Source of the DNA: Saccharum officinarum
Lineage: Eukaryota > Streptophyta > Magnoliopsida > Poales > Poaceae
Reading direction: 5' to 3'
Assembly (NCBI GenBank): GCA_020631735.1
Contig: CM036215.1
Coordinates: forward strand, 9,140,346-9,204,345
Length of the DNA: 64,000 bases
Positions 48,263-58,708 of this stretch are shown here, piece after piece. Each line of letters opens with the position of its first letter. Positions within the stretch are counted from its first letter, which is position 1. A program made the translations under genes and the position numbers. Under the pieces are notes generated by a model, which worked only from the letters and a program-made list of their open reading frames with translations, was not told the DNA's origin and searched no databases.

Positions 48263-49574
48263 GAATGAGACTAATCGGGAGACAACGATAAGATGCTGGC
48301 ATACTTCCACCAGGTGAGTTTACTAATATAGGATTCTTCATGGCACACAAATGAATTCTATGTATTCTAACAAATGATTGTGATATGAAAGAATGTGATG
48401 CTCCAGAATCAAAAAGAACAGTGGCGGGAGTGGAATGGACATCGAACGTACCAAGCATAACTTCTGGTTCCTCCACTGTGGTTTCCTGGGACAAGTGGTT
48501 CACCCTTCCAGTATTAGATGCAGGCTTCTGGTGACTACCCTGCCTCTGTGGAGTCTGCTGATTGATCTTCTCAGGGCAGTTGTAGGACAAGTGACCTTCT
48601 TTTCCACATCGGAAACACTTGTTGGGGGTATTGGGAGCACTGGTCTTCATGGGAGTATTATTGGAAGGACCCTGGCGCTGAGGTTGATTCCCATTCTGCT
48701 GCGGAGGGCGTTGGTTACCATTCTGCGGCTGGAATAGGGGACGTTGCGGAAACTGATTGCGGAAAGGGACCTGTCCACGATTCCACTGACCAGAAGGAGG
48801 CCTCTGTTGATTAACCTGCTGGAAACCAGTACGGGGACGAGTGTTACTACCAGAAGTCTGTCCCTGAAGCCTTTTCCTCTTGGCATCCATCTCCTTGCGC
48901 TTGTTGTCCACCACGATAGCGCGGTTCACAAGCGTCTGAAAATTGGGATAGGTATTAGACATCAGCTGCAGTTGTAATCCATCATACAATCCCTTCAAAA
49001 AACGGCGCTGCTTATCATTGTCATTGGCCACCTCATGTGGTGCATATCGTGACAACTGGGCAAACTTGTCACGATACTCAGCTACAGACAATGACCCCTG
49101 GGTCAAATTCCGGAATTCCTCTGCCTTCAGTTCTATTATTCCTTCTGGTATATGATAAGCTCTGAAGTTCTCTCTAAACTCCTGCCAAGTGACTGCAGGA
49201 GCATTGGCGGGACGACCATACTCATATGATTCCCACCAGTCCTGAGCTTCTCCCTGGAGTTGTCCAGAAGCAAACAACACCTTCTGACGGTCATCACATT
49301 GAGCAATGTTGAGTTGCTTTTCCACGGCACGGAGCCAATCATCCGCTTCCAATGGATTAGCGGCATGCGTGAACACCGGGGGATGACCCTTCAAAAACTC
49401 ACCACGCTTATCACGTGGTGGTACTCCAGCAACTGGATGATTATGTTGGTTCTGCACCAATTGTTGCATGAGTTGTGTCTGCACTGCCAGAAGTTGCTCA
49501 ATAGTTGGTGGCGGTGGTGGTGGTGGATTCGGGGGAACACCTCCACGACCCCTGCCTCTTCCTCTTCCGGCCAT
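48252..49574 (-). CDS. gag: Chromovirus gag and start of protease
   Basis: The start is taken at ATG 49572-49574 ([12 protein letters not shown], an arginine-glycine tract followed by a proline run); the frame is open further upstream but that part looks non-coding. The capsid part includes [21 protein letters not shown] and [21 protein letters not shown]. The zinc knuckle is [14 protein letters not shown], followed by the protease active site [12 protein letters not shown]. The frame ends at TAG 48252-48254 in the middle of the protease, and the rest continues in the next frame after a run of five Gs. Confidence 0.93.
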   Translation of the reverse strand: MAGRGRGRGRGGVPPNPPPPPPPTIEQLLAVQTQLMQQLVQNQHNHPVAGVPPRDKRGEFLKGHPPVFTHAANPLEADDWLRAVEKQLNIAQCDDRQKVLFASGQLQGEAQDWWESYEYGRPANAPAVTWQEFRENFRAYHIPEGIIELKAEEFRNLTQGSLSVAEYRDKFAQLSRYAPHEVANDNDKQRRFLKGLYDGLQLQLMSNTYPNFQTLVNRAIVVDNKRKEMDAKRKRLQGQTSGSNTRPRTGFQQVNQQRPPSGQWNRGQVPFRNQFPQRPLFQPQNGNQRPPQQNGNQPQRQGPSNNTPMKTSAPNTPNKCFRCGKEGHLSYNCPEKINQQTPQRQGSHQKPASNTGRVNHLSQETTVEEPEVMLGTFDVHSTPATVLFDSGASHSFISQSFVRIHRIHLCAMKNPILVNSPGGSMPASYRCLPISLILRG

Positions 49575-50266
49575 CTGACATCCATAAGAATGCAAACTTT
49601 GAGATTTCCATGTTATCAACCACTTATAAGATAAAGAATGATATCTGAAAGTTTTCTGAGCGAATATCAATGTGATCAGTTCAGTAAATCAATCATATCT
49701 CGAACTACAGAAGTCCAATAGAGGAGTGCTTTATATGGTTGGAAAGCTTATGAAGTTCCCCACAACTTCTATTTAGACCATAATACCAGATTCTGTCGTT
49801 AAGTTAATGAAAACTAAGGCGCAACAGAAACTGTTCTAGATTCCAGACTGTGCAGAAACTTTAACTTGTAACAGTTATATCTCTCGAACCAGATCAGATA
49901 AAAAGGTGATTCCAGTGGCCTTTGAAAGGTGCTTAAGCCTAGTTTCTCTCATAAAAATTTCATAAATGTTGCACGAACCGTTTTTGAACCATATCAGAAA
50001 TATTGCAGACTGCTCCAGAAAACAGCAAGGACAGAAACGAGACAATACCAAACCTAACTATTATTCCCTTGACTAATAGTCTGTTATTCTTAAAAATGGA
50101 ACTTGTAGACATGCCTACAAGCCCCAGCACTCATAACAAAAATCCAACTCACACATAAACATAATGATAAAGCAACTATCACACCAAAGTTCAAACCACA
50201 CGACAGACTCGAAGACTCAACTGACGTTACTAAGAACGTTCTTATTACATAAAGGACTCCTATTTT
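49575..50266. other. Non-coding interval between the extra ORF and gag
   Basis: About 690 bp with no supported ORF. It would be the gag leader, or an intron if the extra ORF is removed by splicing. Confidence 0.5.
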
Positions 50267-51127
50267 CTACTGGCGTGGCTCATGCTCTAATGTCTCATAA
50301 ATCTTTGCCATGCCTTGGTTTGCTCGGAGTTCATCAATCATTGCTTGGCACCTCTTGATGGTCTTCCCTTGTGCCTTCACCATCTCCTCTAACTGCAGCT
50401 TCCTCTCCATCATGTCATAGACAAAGTTCACCATCACCCGAGGAAGTGGTTCCAACTGCACTGGATCCATCATGGCCCATCCAAGGTCGGGGTGTGCACG
50501 AGGGAGGTAGCGGTGGATATCATGCTTCATGCTGTCAAAGCGAAGGTAGCGAAGGCCCATACACGCTTCAAAAGCAGCATCTTCAATACTATCCTCCATG
50601 GTAGCTCGACGACCCATGTGAGCATACATCCTGTCCAGCTGGTATGCTCCTTTTTCTTCATCCTTAGGAAAAATGCTCGCTCTTGCCTTCCAGTAAGTGT
50701 CCTCCAGCGGATGGGTGTACTCCCAACAGACATACTCCACAGCTGGGTGCCAATCAGCGAAGTAGGCAGAGAGCATTCCCACAAGTCGATGGTGAGAAAC
50801 AGCATTTCCTCCTGTCTTGTGGTAGATCTTCACAGTCCAACCCATTGGAGGGGGTGGCACATCCTCAGCAGCTGCACCAGGTGGGGGAGACAGGGGTTGC
50901 TCTCCTCCATTGGCTTCCTCCTCTTCATCATCTTCAATCTCGATGATCTCAGGGTCTTCTTCAGGCTCGGGTTCTTCCTGAGAAGGTGCTGGCACTTGGA
51001 TTGGTACTTCAGGGGTCTGCTCATTCTCCTGGGGTACTTCCTCTTGTGGCTCTTCAGGTGAAATCAAAGCACGAGGTGGGTAGTGTCCTCCAGTGGTGAT
51101 GCGGGCAGTCTTGCGGCCACGAACCAT
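50267..51127 (-). CDS. Extra chromovirus ORF with an H3-tail-like N-terminus
   Basis: 286 codons, ATG 51125-51127, same strand as gag, about 170 nt after the primer site, so it is the first ORF of the genomic RNA. The N-terminus MVRGRKTARITTGGHYPP lines up without gaps with the histone H3 tail: counting after Met, R2, T6, A7, R8, T11, G12, G13, P16 and L20 are identical, K4 is R and S10 is T, while K9 is I and K14 is H. An acidic, Pro-rich stretch follows (residues about 24-85, with EIIEIEDDEEEE), then an apparently folded region (GWTVKIYHKTGGNAVSHHRL, WEYTHPLEDTYWKARASIF) and a likely coiled coil (MMERKLQLEEMVKAQGKTIK). No enzymatic motif was recognised. The ORF is intact. Function is unknown; mimicry of H3 is inference from the alignment. 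Confidence 0.85.
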   Translation of the reverse strand: MVRGRKTARITTGGHYPPRALISPEEPQEEVPQENEQTPEVPIQVPAPSQEEPEPEEDPEIIEIEDDEEEEANGGEQPLSPPPGAAAEDVPPPPMGWTVKIYHKTGGNAVSHHRLVGMLSAYFADWHPAVEYVCWEYTHPLEDTYWKARASIFPKDEEKGAYQLDRMYAHMGRRATMEDSIEDAAFEACMGLRYLRFDSMKHDIHRYLPRAHPDLGWAMMDPVQLEPLPRVMVNFVYDMMERKLQLEEMVKAQGKTIKRCQAMIDELRANQGMAKIYETLEHEPRQ

Positions 51128-51300
51128 CTACAGAGTTTTTAGATGTAATTAGAATAGAGGCAAAATTTCGTAATAGAATGAGACATAAGAAGCATAAAAA
51201 TTTATCAAATAACAAGAGCAAGATAATGAGCATAAAAATAGTGAAAAGATGACACTAAATCGACCATTTCTATCTAGGCTTGCGTCCTACAGTCAACAAT

Positions 51301-51313
51301 AGCTCTGATACCA
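51301..51313 (-). promoter_or_regulatory. Primer-binding site (initiator Met tRNA)
   Basis: Minus strand TGGTATCAGAGCT, three bases after the 5' LTR; complementary to the 3' end of tRNA-iMet, as usual in plant chromoviruses. Confidence 0.9.
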
Positions 51314-51316
51314 ATT

Positions 51317-54039
51317 TGTCACACCCATTTATCGACCAAATGGAATGCATACCCTTATGTGTGCCCAGAGATCAATCACACATAAGTTAACAAATTATAA
51401 AGGATGTATCATCACAAATGTTATTACATCACGATTAATAACACATAGTCTTTACAATAATATAGCGGAAGTAAAATATAAAAACTCTCGTGGTAGCTCC
51501 AATCACAGGCACATTGACTGGTTGACAGCAAGTCTAGTAATCTTCCGGAAAGTAGAAGTAGTCACTACTTGCACCATCTGTTACCCATCCGGGATTTTTA
51601 TCCAAGTAAGAAAAATAAACAAGCGTAAGTACATCTCGTACTCAACAAGTGTAACATGGGGTTCATGAGGCTCAAAGGCATAACATAGGTTTATCAGCAT
51701 GTAGCTTTTATATAGCATTAATTCAGTATATCAATGATATCAAAGTGTCTCAATATAATCAATAAACATATGATCCATGTGAAATGATTAACGAATAGCA
51801 AAAACATATTCATTATTAATGATCCACTATTCCATAAGGGTCCAAGGCCACTCGTGACCGTGAGCACGGCTGTTATAACAGTTTTACACTCTGCAGAGGT
51901 TGTACACTTTCACTGTGAGTCGTGATTTACCCTTTCGCCCGAGGTAGCTAATCTCTTGACCCACTTCCAAGGAAGGTCGGCAGGGTTCACTATGAAGTCT
52001 TTCGAAGGTTCGTCTAACAAGTTAGGGCCATTAGATTTCACTCGGCAAACAGATGTAGAGCCCCCCTTCCTGATGGCACAATAACACGCAGCCTATACAC
52101 ATGAGGACAGAGGCCGCACTATACCCGATTCGTCAAGCCATTCTTACGCCATAAAGGAATACCTCTAACAAGCTAGAAAAGGTCCTTCTATATGACTAAA
52201 GCCAGAGCCATTTTAGCCCTCACAGTTGTACTGTAAATCCCGGATTTTCGCTTATAGATGAGTCCTTATGGAGAGTAACAAGAGCACCAAAGTAACCCCA
52301 TGCTCTAGTACCCTTTAACAGTAATAAAATCATCTTTTAATGTTTATTGCATATTCCATTAGTCAAATTACATGATCATAGTTCATGTTGAGCACTAGCA
52401 ATACTAATCCATGCAGTATAATAGGTATCAAGGAATAAGATCAATACTAAGTCATCCTTATCAAGGAATATATGCATAATGATATTATTTGCTTAATATG
52501 AATAGGACAACAAGGATAATCCCATGCTATACTTGCCTTGCTCAAACTGGTCCTGGTGATCTTGTTCGTAGTAAAACTCTTGATCTCCAACGAATTGCTC
52601 ACCGTCTATACTCGATCAACAATAGCAACAACATTCATCCAGAGGCAATCATGCATAGACAAACAAGACTATAATTAGAACAATACACCAACAGTAAGAA
52701 AATAAGATAAAAAGTCTTTAAAACGAATCTACAACTCGCTAGGATCACACAGACGCGAAGATCACGAAAATCGGAGCTAAAACGACAAAGTTATGAATTT
52801 CCAAAGATTTCCTATAGAAAAATGAATACTTTAATTAAAAACTCGAAAATAAATTAATCCAAACCTACTGTACAGTTGTATAGTTACATAGAGCTCGCAA
52901 ATATGAATCTAACGCAATTTGAATGGACCAAATCGGAGTTAAAACGAAGATTCTACGACTAAAACAAATTAAATGGCAAAACTGTAAATATCAGAAAGCG
53001 TATTTTTCTTTTCCGAAACGAATTACGTTTTCATTTAATCAAAACGTATTTTCCGGTTTACGCTTTGGACCGCGGGTTCGATAACACAAAAGTTTAGGGT
53101 CTCTTTTACAAAAGTTCACGCGAACCGGTATCATTAAATAAGATCCGTCCGATTCAAAACGGACGGCCGAGATCGGATCGGGGAGAGAGAAAGAGAGCGG
53201 CCGGCGCACTCCGGCCAACTTTCGGCCGCCGGCGAGCCCCCACGGCGGCGCCATCACCGGAAAACATCAAAACACTGCTCCGGCCACCAAACGGAGAAGG
53301 GAAAACACCGGGAGGTCGAGAAGCTCACAGCGAACTCACCCCGCGCGACGATAGGGCCGGGGAATGATCGGAAGACGGCGGCTAGCTCGCGGTGGCGGGT
53401 ATGGCGGCGGTGGCGCGTGCGGTGGCTTGAAGAGACGACCAAAGCGGCTCAAAAGAGATGGGATGGATGCGAAATAGCACGGGGGTTCCGTTTTATAGTC
53501 TGTAGATGCGAGAAAACAAGGAAGGGGTGAAGATTCGCGACGGATTCGGATCACCGAATCGGTGAAGAAGGGGAAGACGGTGTTCGACCGGAGGAAGAAG
53601 AAAGGAAGGTGAAGACAGTCGCTGACAGGCGGGACCCACATGTCGGCGACTCAGAAGAAAAACGGGGCGGCGGCTGGCTTAGCAGGCCACGTGCGCTGGC
53701 TTGGGCTCGGCCCAGGAGAACCGAAGGCGGGCGCGGAAGAAGGCGGGCTGCGGCTGAGTTGGGCCGAAACCGAGATGAGCTGATTTTCCATTTTTTTTCT
53801 TTTTCTAATTTTTCAAAGCCATTTTTCAAAAGATTTTTAAATCCAATTTGAATTTGACTAAAACCACTCAACACAAAATTTCAAATGCAGCAGCATGAAT
53901 GCTCAATCATGTTTCTACCCTTATATTTGATTTTTAAATTTATAAAAATTATTATCATTCTAAGTTTGCATGCTCACAAAAATATACAAAAATCATATTT
54001 CTCCTATTTTTCTTCTTTTCAAAATTTTAGGGTGTTACA
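51317..54039 (-). repeat. 5' LTR of the chromovirus
   Basis: 2,723 bp, nearly identical to 42389-45110. The element promoter is expected here. Confidence 0.95.
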
Positions 54040-54044
54040 ATTCA

Positions 54045-54548
54045 ATCAAAGAATTAAACAAACTAGAGAATCTTTGCACCCCACTCTGCCTATTTCTTTC
54101 ATTAGCAAATCTAATGATATTGAAGTCACCCCAACCAAAAAAGGTTCATTATTTCTAGAGCAGAATGAGGACAATTCAGCAAGAAAGGAAAGCCTCTAGT
54201 CATCATGGGCAGCACCATACACCACAATCAAGTTCCATTTGACTTTGTTCACTTTGTCCCATAAATTGACCTAGATCATGAATTATCCTTGTTGAAAAGA
54301 CCCTAGATCATATAATTCCATTTTGATTCCTACAAGTATCCCCCAGATTTGCCTTTGGCAGAATTATAAAGCCTGAGATACTCTTGTTGAGGGTCAAATT
54401 TTCTCAAATTTTTTTCATCACAATGCTTGATCATAGTTTCTTGAAGACCAATAAAGTGGAATAAATTCTGAAAAATAAGATTTTTAAGAAAAGTAGAGAC
54501 CCCCTTCTTTTTGAGGCCTCTACAGTTCCAAATAAGGCCCTGTATCAT
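54045..54548 (-). pseudogene. LINE ORF2 endonuclease, N-terminal part
   Basis: Starts GLIWNCRGLKKKGV with GLQETM; a shifted frame gives EPFLVGGDFNIIRF. These are the APE-type endonuclease motifs. The segment ends at the gypsy target site ATTCA and resumes at 42383. Confidence 0.85.
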
Positions 54549-55690
54549 TTTTTACAATGTTTCTTCCCTCCAGGTAGAGACCCCTTGGGTTTTCTACCTC
54601 TTTTTTTGGCAAGTCAGAAATTTCCTGTACTTGCCTTCCCATCTCCCCATTGGGGGATATAAGAATGCTTTTTCTCTTTTCTCTTTTCTTTTTCCTAGAT
54701 TCAACCAGGGTAAAGTCATCCAGATCAGACATATCATCATGAGTCCATTCTAAACAAAGAATATTATCATTATTATCAGGTTCCACCTCAGAATTGATTA
54801 AAGTAACAACTTTCATTTCATTTTGTTTAGCAAAAAGATCATGCCTAGCAGTTTCCAGTTCTTTTAATAGGTTAAAGGTAGCAAAATCAGATTCATCAAG
54901 AGCTATACCCATATAAGAAGCAACATCAACTAATTCTTCAATTGGCAAGACAGAGAAAGAGTTCGGATTTGGTGGGTTACCTTCAAGATTCCTTTTATGA
55001 GCCATCTGTTGGTTCTTCTCCATAGTGGTGAGGGTGGTGGTTTTCTTGAGCCTATCACTCCTCCTTTCATTGGGTTGTTGCAGATCATTAAGACCCTCAG
55101 TTTTGTTCTCCTCCATCTCAACACCACTGGTAAGTTTCAAAGTTTCCTGATCAACACCCACAGATGTATGCCCCACAACTGCAGTTTGATTGTCCACCAT
55201 TTCTTTATCAATAAGATCTTGATGAGGCACATCAGTCACAGATGCAGTCCCATCAGTAGCATCCATAGAGATATCCATATGATTTTCCTCATTTTGATTC
55301 TAGCTTCCTAGAGTATAGATAATGTTGTCATCAGTAAGAAAGATTTCAGGGGAATTGGGCTTGTTTGATTCTTCCACCAAATTGCTATGTGAGAACAAGC
55401 ATCGACCTCTTTCATGATCATATCAGAGTCAACTTTAAGCAAGGAAACAACAGGTATCTGTGCCATCCAAACATTATCAGCTTTTTGTTTGGAAGATTGG
55501 CCTTTTTCATTCAGCTTCCTAAGGCTGTCTCCCAATGAGTCATCATCAGAATCTGATGCCTCAATTGTGTCAGGAATATATACCTTGCCTTCTTCATCAA
55601 GCTCACTAGGGTTGGTATAAGATTTCTGAGCATCTTTTAGTAATTTCCCTTCACCGGCAGCACTTAAGCGATATTGAGTTCTAGGGGGGA
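54549..55690 (-). pseudogene. LINE ORF1-like region
   Basis: Two minus frames (55620-55308, 55278-54520) encode a charged protein with DEEGKVYIPDTIEASDSDDD, RRSDRLKKTTTLTTMEKN and SRKKKREKRKS. It immediately precedes ORF2, as expected of the L1 nucleic-acid-binding ORF1. No zinc knuckle was seen. A frame break lies near 55290. Confidence 0.55.
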
Positions 55691-55736
55691 GCAGATGACA
55701 TCACTTATTTTCCAGCATTTATACTATGTAGAGTAT

Positions 55737-56110
55737 TGTCGACGGGGGACCCATAGGGTTCCCTATAGCCGGTACTAGTCGGACTAAGCATAGAAACGTG
55801 TCCCAAAACATAGTTTAGGATTCCATCTTTGTACCCGACTAGGAATCAAAGAACCCTCAGGCAGCACCTGGACTATAAAGGGCTACTGAGGGTACCCCTT
55901 GTAAACCATCAACACAATACTCATAGCAATACAACACAAACAGGCTAACGCCGACTGGACGTAAAGGCTATTACTCGACAACTCGAGGGCCCGAACTAGT
56001 ATAAATCGTTCGTCTCATTGCGTTAAACCACCGAGTTCCACTATTCATGAAAGCCCGAACAACTGTCCCGGGTACCCCCGTGGCAGGCTATCGGTGGTAA
56101 AACATCGACA
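55737..56110 (+). repeat. 5' LTR of the Tat-like element
   Basis: Starts TGTCGACGGGGGACCC, ends AACATCGACA (TG...CA). It is followed by GCTGGCGCACCAGGTAGGGG, probably the primer site. Confidence 0.85.
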
Positions 56111-58708
56111 GCTGGCGCACCAGGTAGGGGCTTTCGACAAATTTTTTCTCGAGAGCTCGGCGTACCTTGACTTCAAGATGACTTTTTTGGTGGGAACCAC
56201 CTTCGTCTTCGGATCCTGGATCTACGAGCCCGACGATAATGGCAAGCTCCGAAGCCGTCTAATCGAAGAAAAGGAGTTCGACGACGTCAAGATCAACCCC
56301 GCAAAAGAGAAGGAACTCACCGAGAAGCTAGCTAAACTTTTGACTTCTGATGTAACTCGGAAGAAGGAAGAAGGCTACGAAACCGACTCGGAAAAGGAGA
56401 TGGAGATGGACTACAACTCGAACATGACCTACAAGATCCAGAATTCATCTGGACTCCGCAAATCAACAGTGAAGGAATACAACTCCAATTGTTATCCTTT
56501 CCATCCCCGAAGCAAGAACAAGAAATTTTTTCCAATGGGACTACACAATTCAACCTTGGTCTATCAAGAACTCACTCAAAGAACACTTGATTCTACAAGG
56601 GAAATATTGCTCGGAGGAGCACAAACAAGATTGATAATGATAGTCACGCCGTGAGATTGCGTGGTCCATTGGCCAGGTCCTCTAAATCCAGAAAGAACTC
56701 TTCCTGGCAGCTATCTCGAAGGACTACCGTACCAAGAGGGAAAAGAACTCAGAGATTCAAGCACGGAGATCATCAACAGTTTAGACGAAGAAAAGCCAAG
56801 GTACCAAGCCAAAAGAAGCCGAAAGAAGTACACCGTATTCATGGCCGAACCAACAGAACCCACGCTGATTGCACCAGAGATCCCTGACATCAGGTCCTCT
56901 GATGAATCAGAAGCCAACATCTCTCCAGATGAAAAAAGTGATAGCAACAAAACAAAAGAACAAAGATAGGCTAGAACGAAGAGAAACAAACTAAAACTTG
57001 ATCACAGGAACAGGGCCAAGCAAAGAGCTCAAGCTTGGATCAACTACAAGGCAGATCTTATTGAGTACAAGAAAAAGAAGGCTCAAAAGGAGAATGAGAA
57101 GAACTCCAAAAGGGAAAGAATCAAAGAATTGACTAAGGAACTAGAAACTCTCACCAACAAGGAACGTGGGAAAGAAGAACGACCTAAAGAAGCTGGGGTG
57201 CAAGAAAAACAATCCAGCACAGTACCACAACCGCAGCAGGAAGAGCAACCAACAAGAAAATCAATTTTTCAAAGACTGGGGCCAGTAGAAAGCTGTAACG
57301 TCGACAGAAGGCAAGAGCAGAACTCAAGACAATATAAAGAACTCAGGGAAGAAAGAAGCCGACCCTATCAAGCCTAATACTCTCAAGAAAGACGTCGTAT
57401 ACATCAAGCACCACGATTCCAAGAAAGGTCAAGAAGGTTTGACAGAGAAGAAGGTCAAGGAGAGTCAGAATTTAGGGAAGAAAGATCCAATTACAGAAGG
57501 GCAAGAACACCGGACTTTGAAAGAACCGAACAATATGACAGATTCCCCTGCTTCGCAGGATGACTTCAAACAATGAAACTTCCACACAAGTTCAAACCAT
57601 CAAATCATTCAAAGTATGATGGAAAAATTGAACCCAGGCAATGGCTCAGGGTCTACTCTCAGTCCATTGAACTAGCCGGAGGAGATGATGACATCAAAAC
57701 ACTATTTCTTTCCTATGGCACTCGAAGCAATGCCACTTCAATGGTTTGATAAACTAAAACCAGGATCAATCAGATATTGGGAAGATTTGCATAGGGCATT
57801 TTGTAGTAACTTTGCAAGCATAATTACGCATCCTATGACACCCGCAGAGCTGAAAGCGCTACAGCAACAGAGAGGAGAAAATCTCAGGGAATTTTATCAA
57901 AGATTTGGAGAATTCAAAGCCCAAGTCCATGATATCACAAATAGAGAAGTAATTGAAGCGTTCGCCAATGGAATGTTTTTCTGATGGCAATTCAAAGATT
58001 TATGTGATGAAGATCCAAAAACAAACGAAGAGTTCAAGAAAGCAGTTGAAAAATTAATCTCATCCAAAGAAAGAACCCGAGAAAGATTTCATAAAAATAG
58101 GGACCACTCAGAAAGAAGAGGAAGACTAGATCAAAGGCAAAATGACAAAAGACTAAGGCAAGACAATATGGTGGCCACCACAGACAACAAAAGAAGATAC
58201 GACAACAACAACTACAATAGCAAGAAGATGAAAGAATTCGAAAACATGCCATGCCACGTTCACCTAGGCTCAGGTCACAAATTGATAGATTGTTATACTT
58301 TCAAAAACCATTTTATCAGAAAGGAAGACAACTATCAAAACAAGTCAGAGAGGAAGAACGATGAACCAAAGAAAGAAGAAAAGAAGGCAGAAGACTACTA
58401 CCAAGAAGCACAAAGGGAGCTAGCCATAATATTCTCAGGAGTACCCAACTCAAGGAGTAAACAACAAGAGAAGCTAGCACACAGGGCTATTATGGCAGCA
58501 GAACCCGCTACACCAAGATACCTTGACTGGTCAGAATACCCAATTCAATTTACAAGAGAAGATCAATGGACAAGCGCAGCAAACACATGCTATTACCCAC
58601 TGGTCCAAGGACCAACCATTGCAGGAGTTACAGTAACCAAAGTACTCATTGACGGAGGAGCCAGTCTTAACATCATATTTGCAGATACTTTAAAGAAAAT
58701 GAACCTGG
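56111..58708 (+). pseudogene. gag: Tat-like gag and start of protease
   Basis: Fragments in order: an N-terminal charged region (56180-57380), the gag core with LQWFDKLKPGSIRYWEDLHR (57685-57984), a CHVHLGSGHKLIDC zinc-finger-like motif near 58252, and the protease DGGAS at about 58650-58665. In-frame stops and shifts separate them. The frame is interrupted at 58709 by a solo LTR. Confidence 0.8.

Larger units (their letters stand above)
42389..54039 (-). mobile_element. Complete Ty3/gypsy chromovirus (Tekay/Del-like), 11.65 kb
   Basis: Two LTRs of about 2.72 kb, TSD ATTCA on both sides (42384-42388, 54040-54044), a primer site matching initiator-Met tRNA, a polypurine tract, gag with a zinc knuckle, and pol in the order protease, RT, RNase H, integrase, chromodomain-like end. 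The order and C-terminus place it among chromoviruses; the long LTRs suggest Tekay/Del. An extra sense ORF lies between the primer site and gag. By eye the LTRs differ at roughly 30 positions (about 1%), so the insertion is young. One frame change splits gag-protease from pol. Confidence 0.95.
38358..55736 (-). mobile_element. L1-type LINE, interrupted by two insertions
   Basis: The minus-strand 3' end carries an A-tail (seen as T-run 38350-38357). Pieces in order on the minus strand are an ORF1-like region (54520-55690), endonuclease (54045-54548, then 42022-42383), reverse transcriptase (41968 down to 39966) and a zinc-finger C-terminus (39371-38669). The endonuclease is split exactly at the gypsy insertion (42389-54039), and the reverse transcriptase is split by a hAT element (40509-41041). 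Net LINE length is about 5.2 kb. Several frameshifts and stops show it is inactive. The 5' end is cut or bounded by the gypsy LTR at 55737. Confidence 0.85.
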
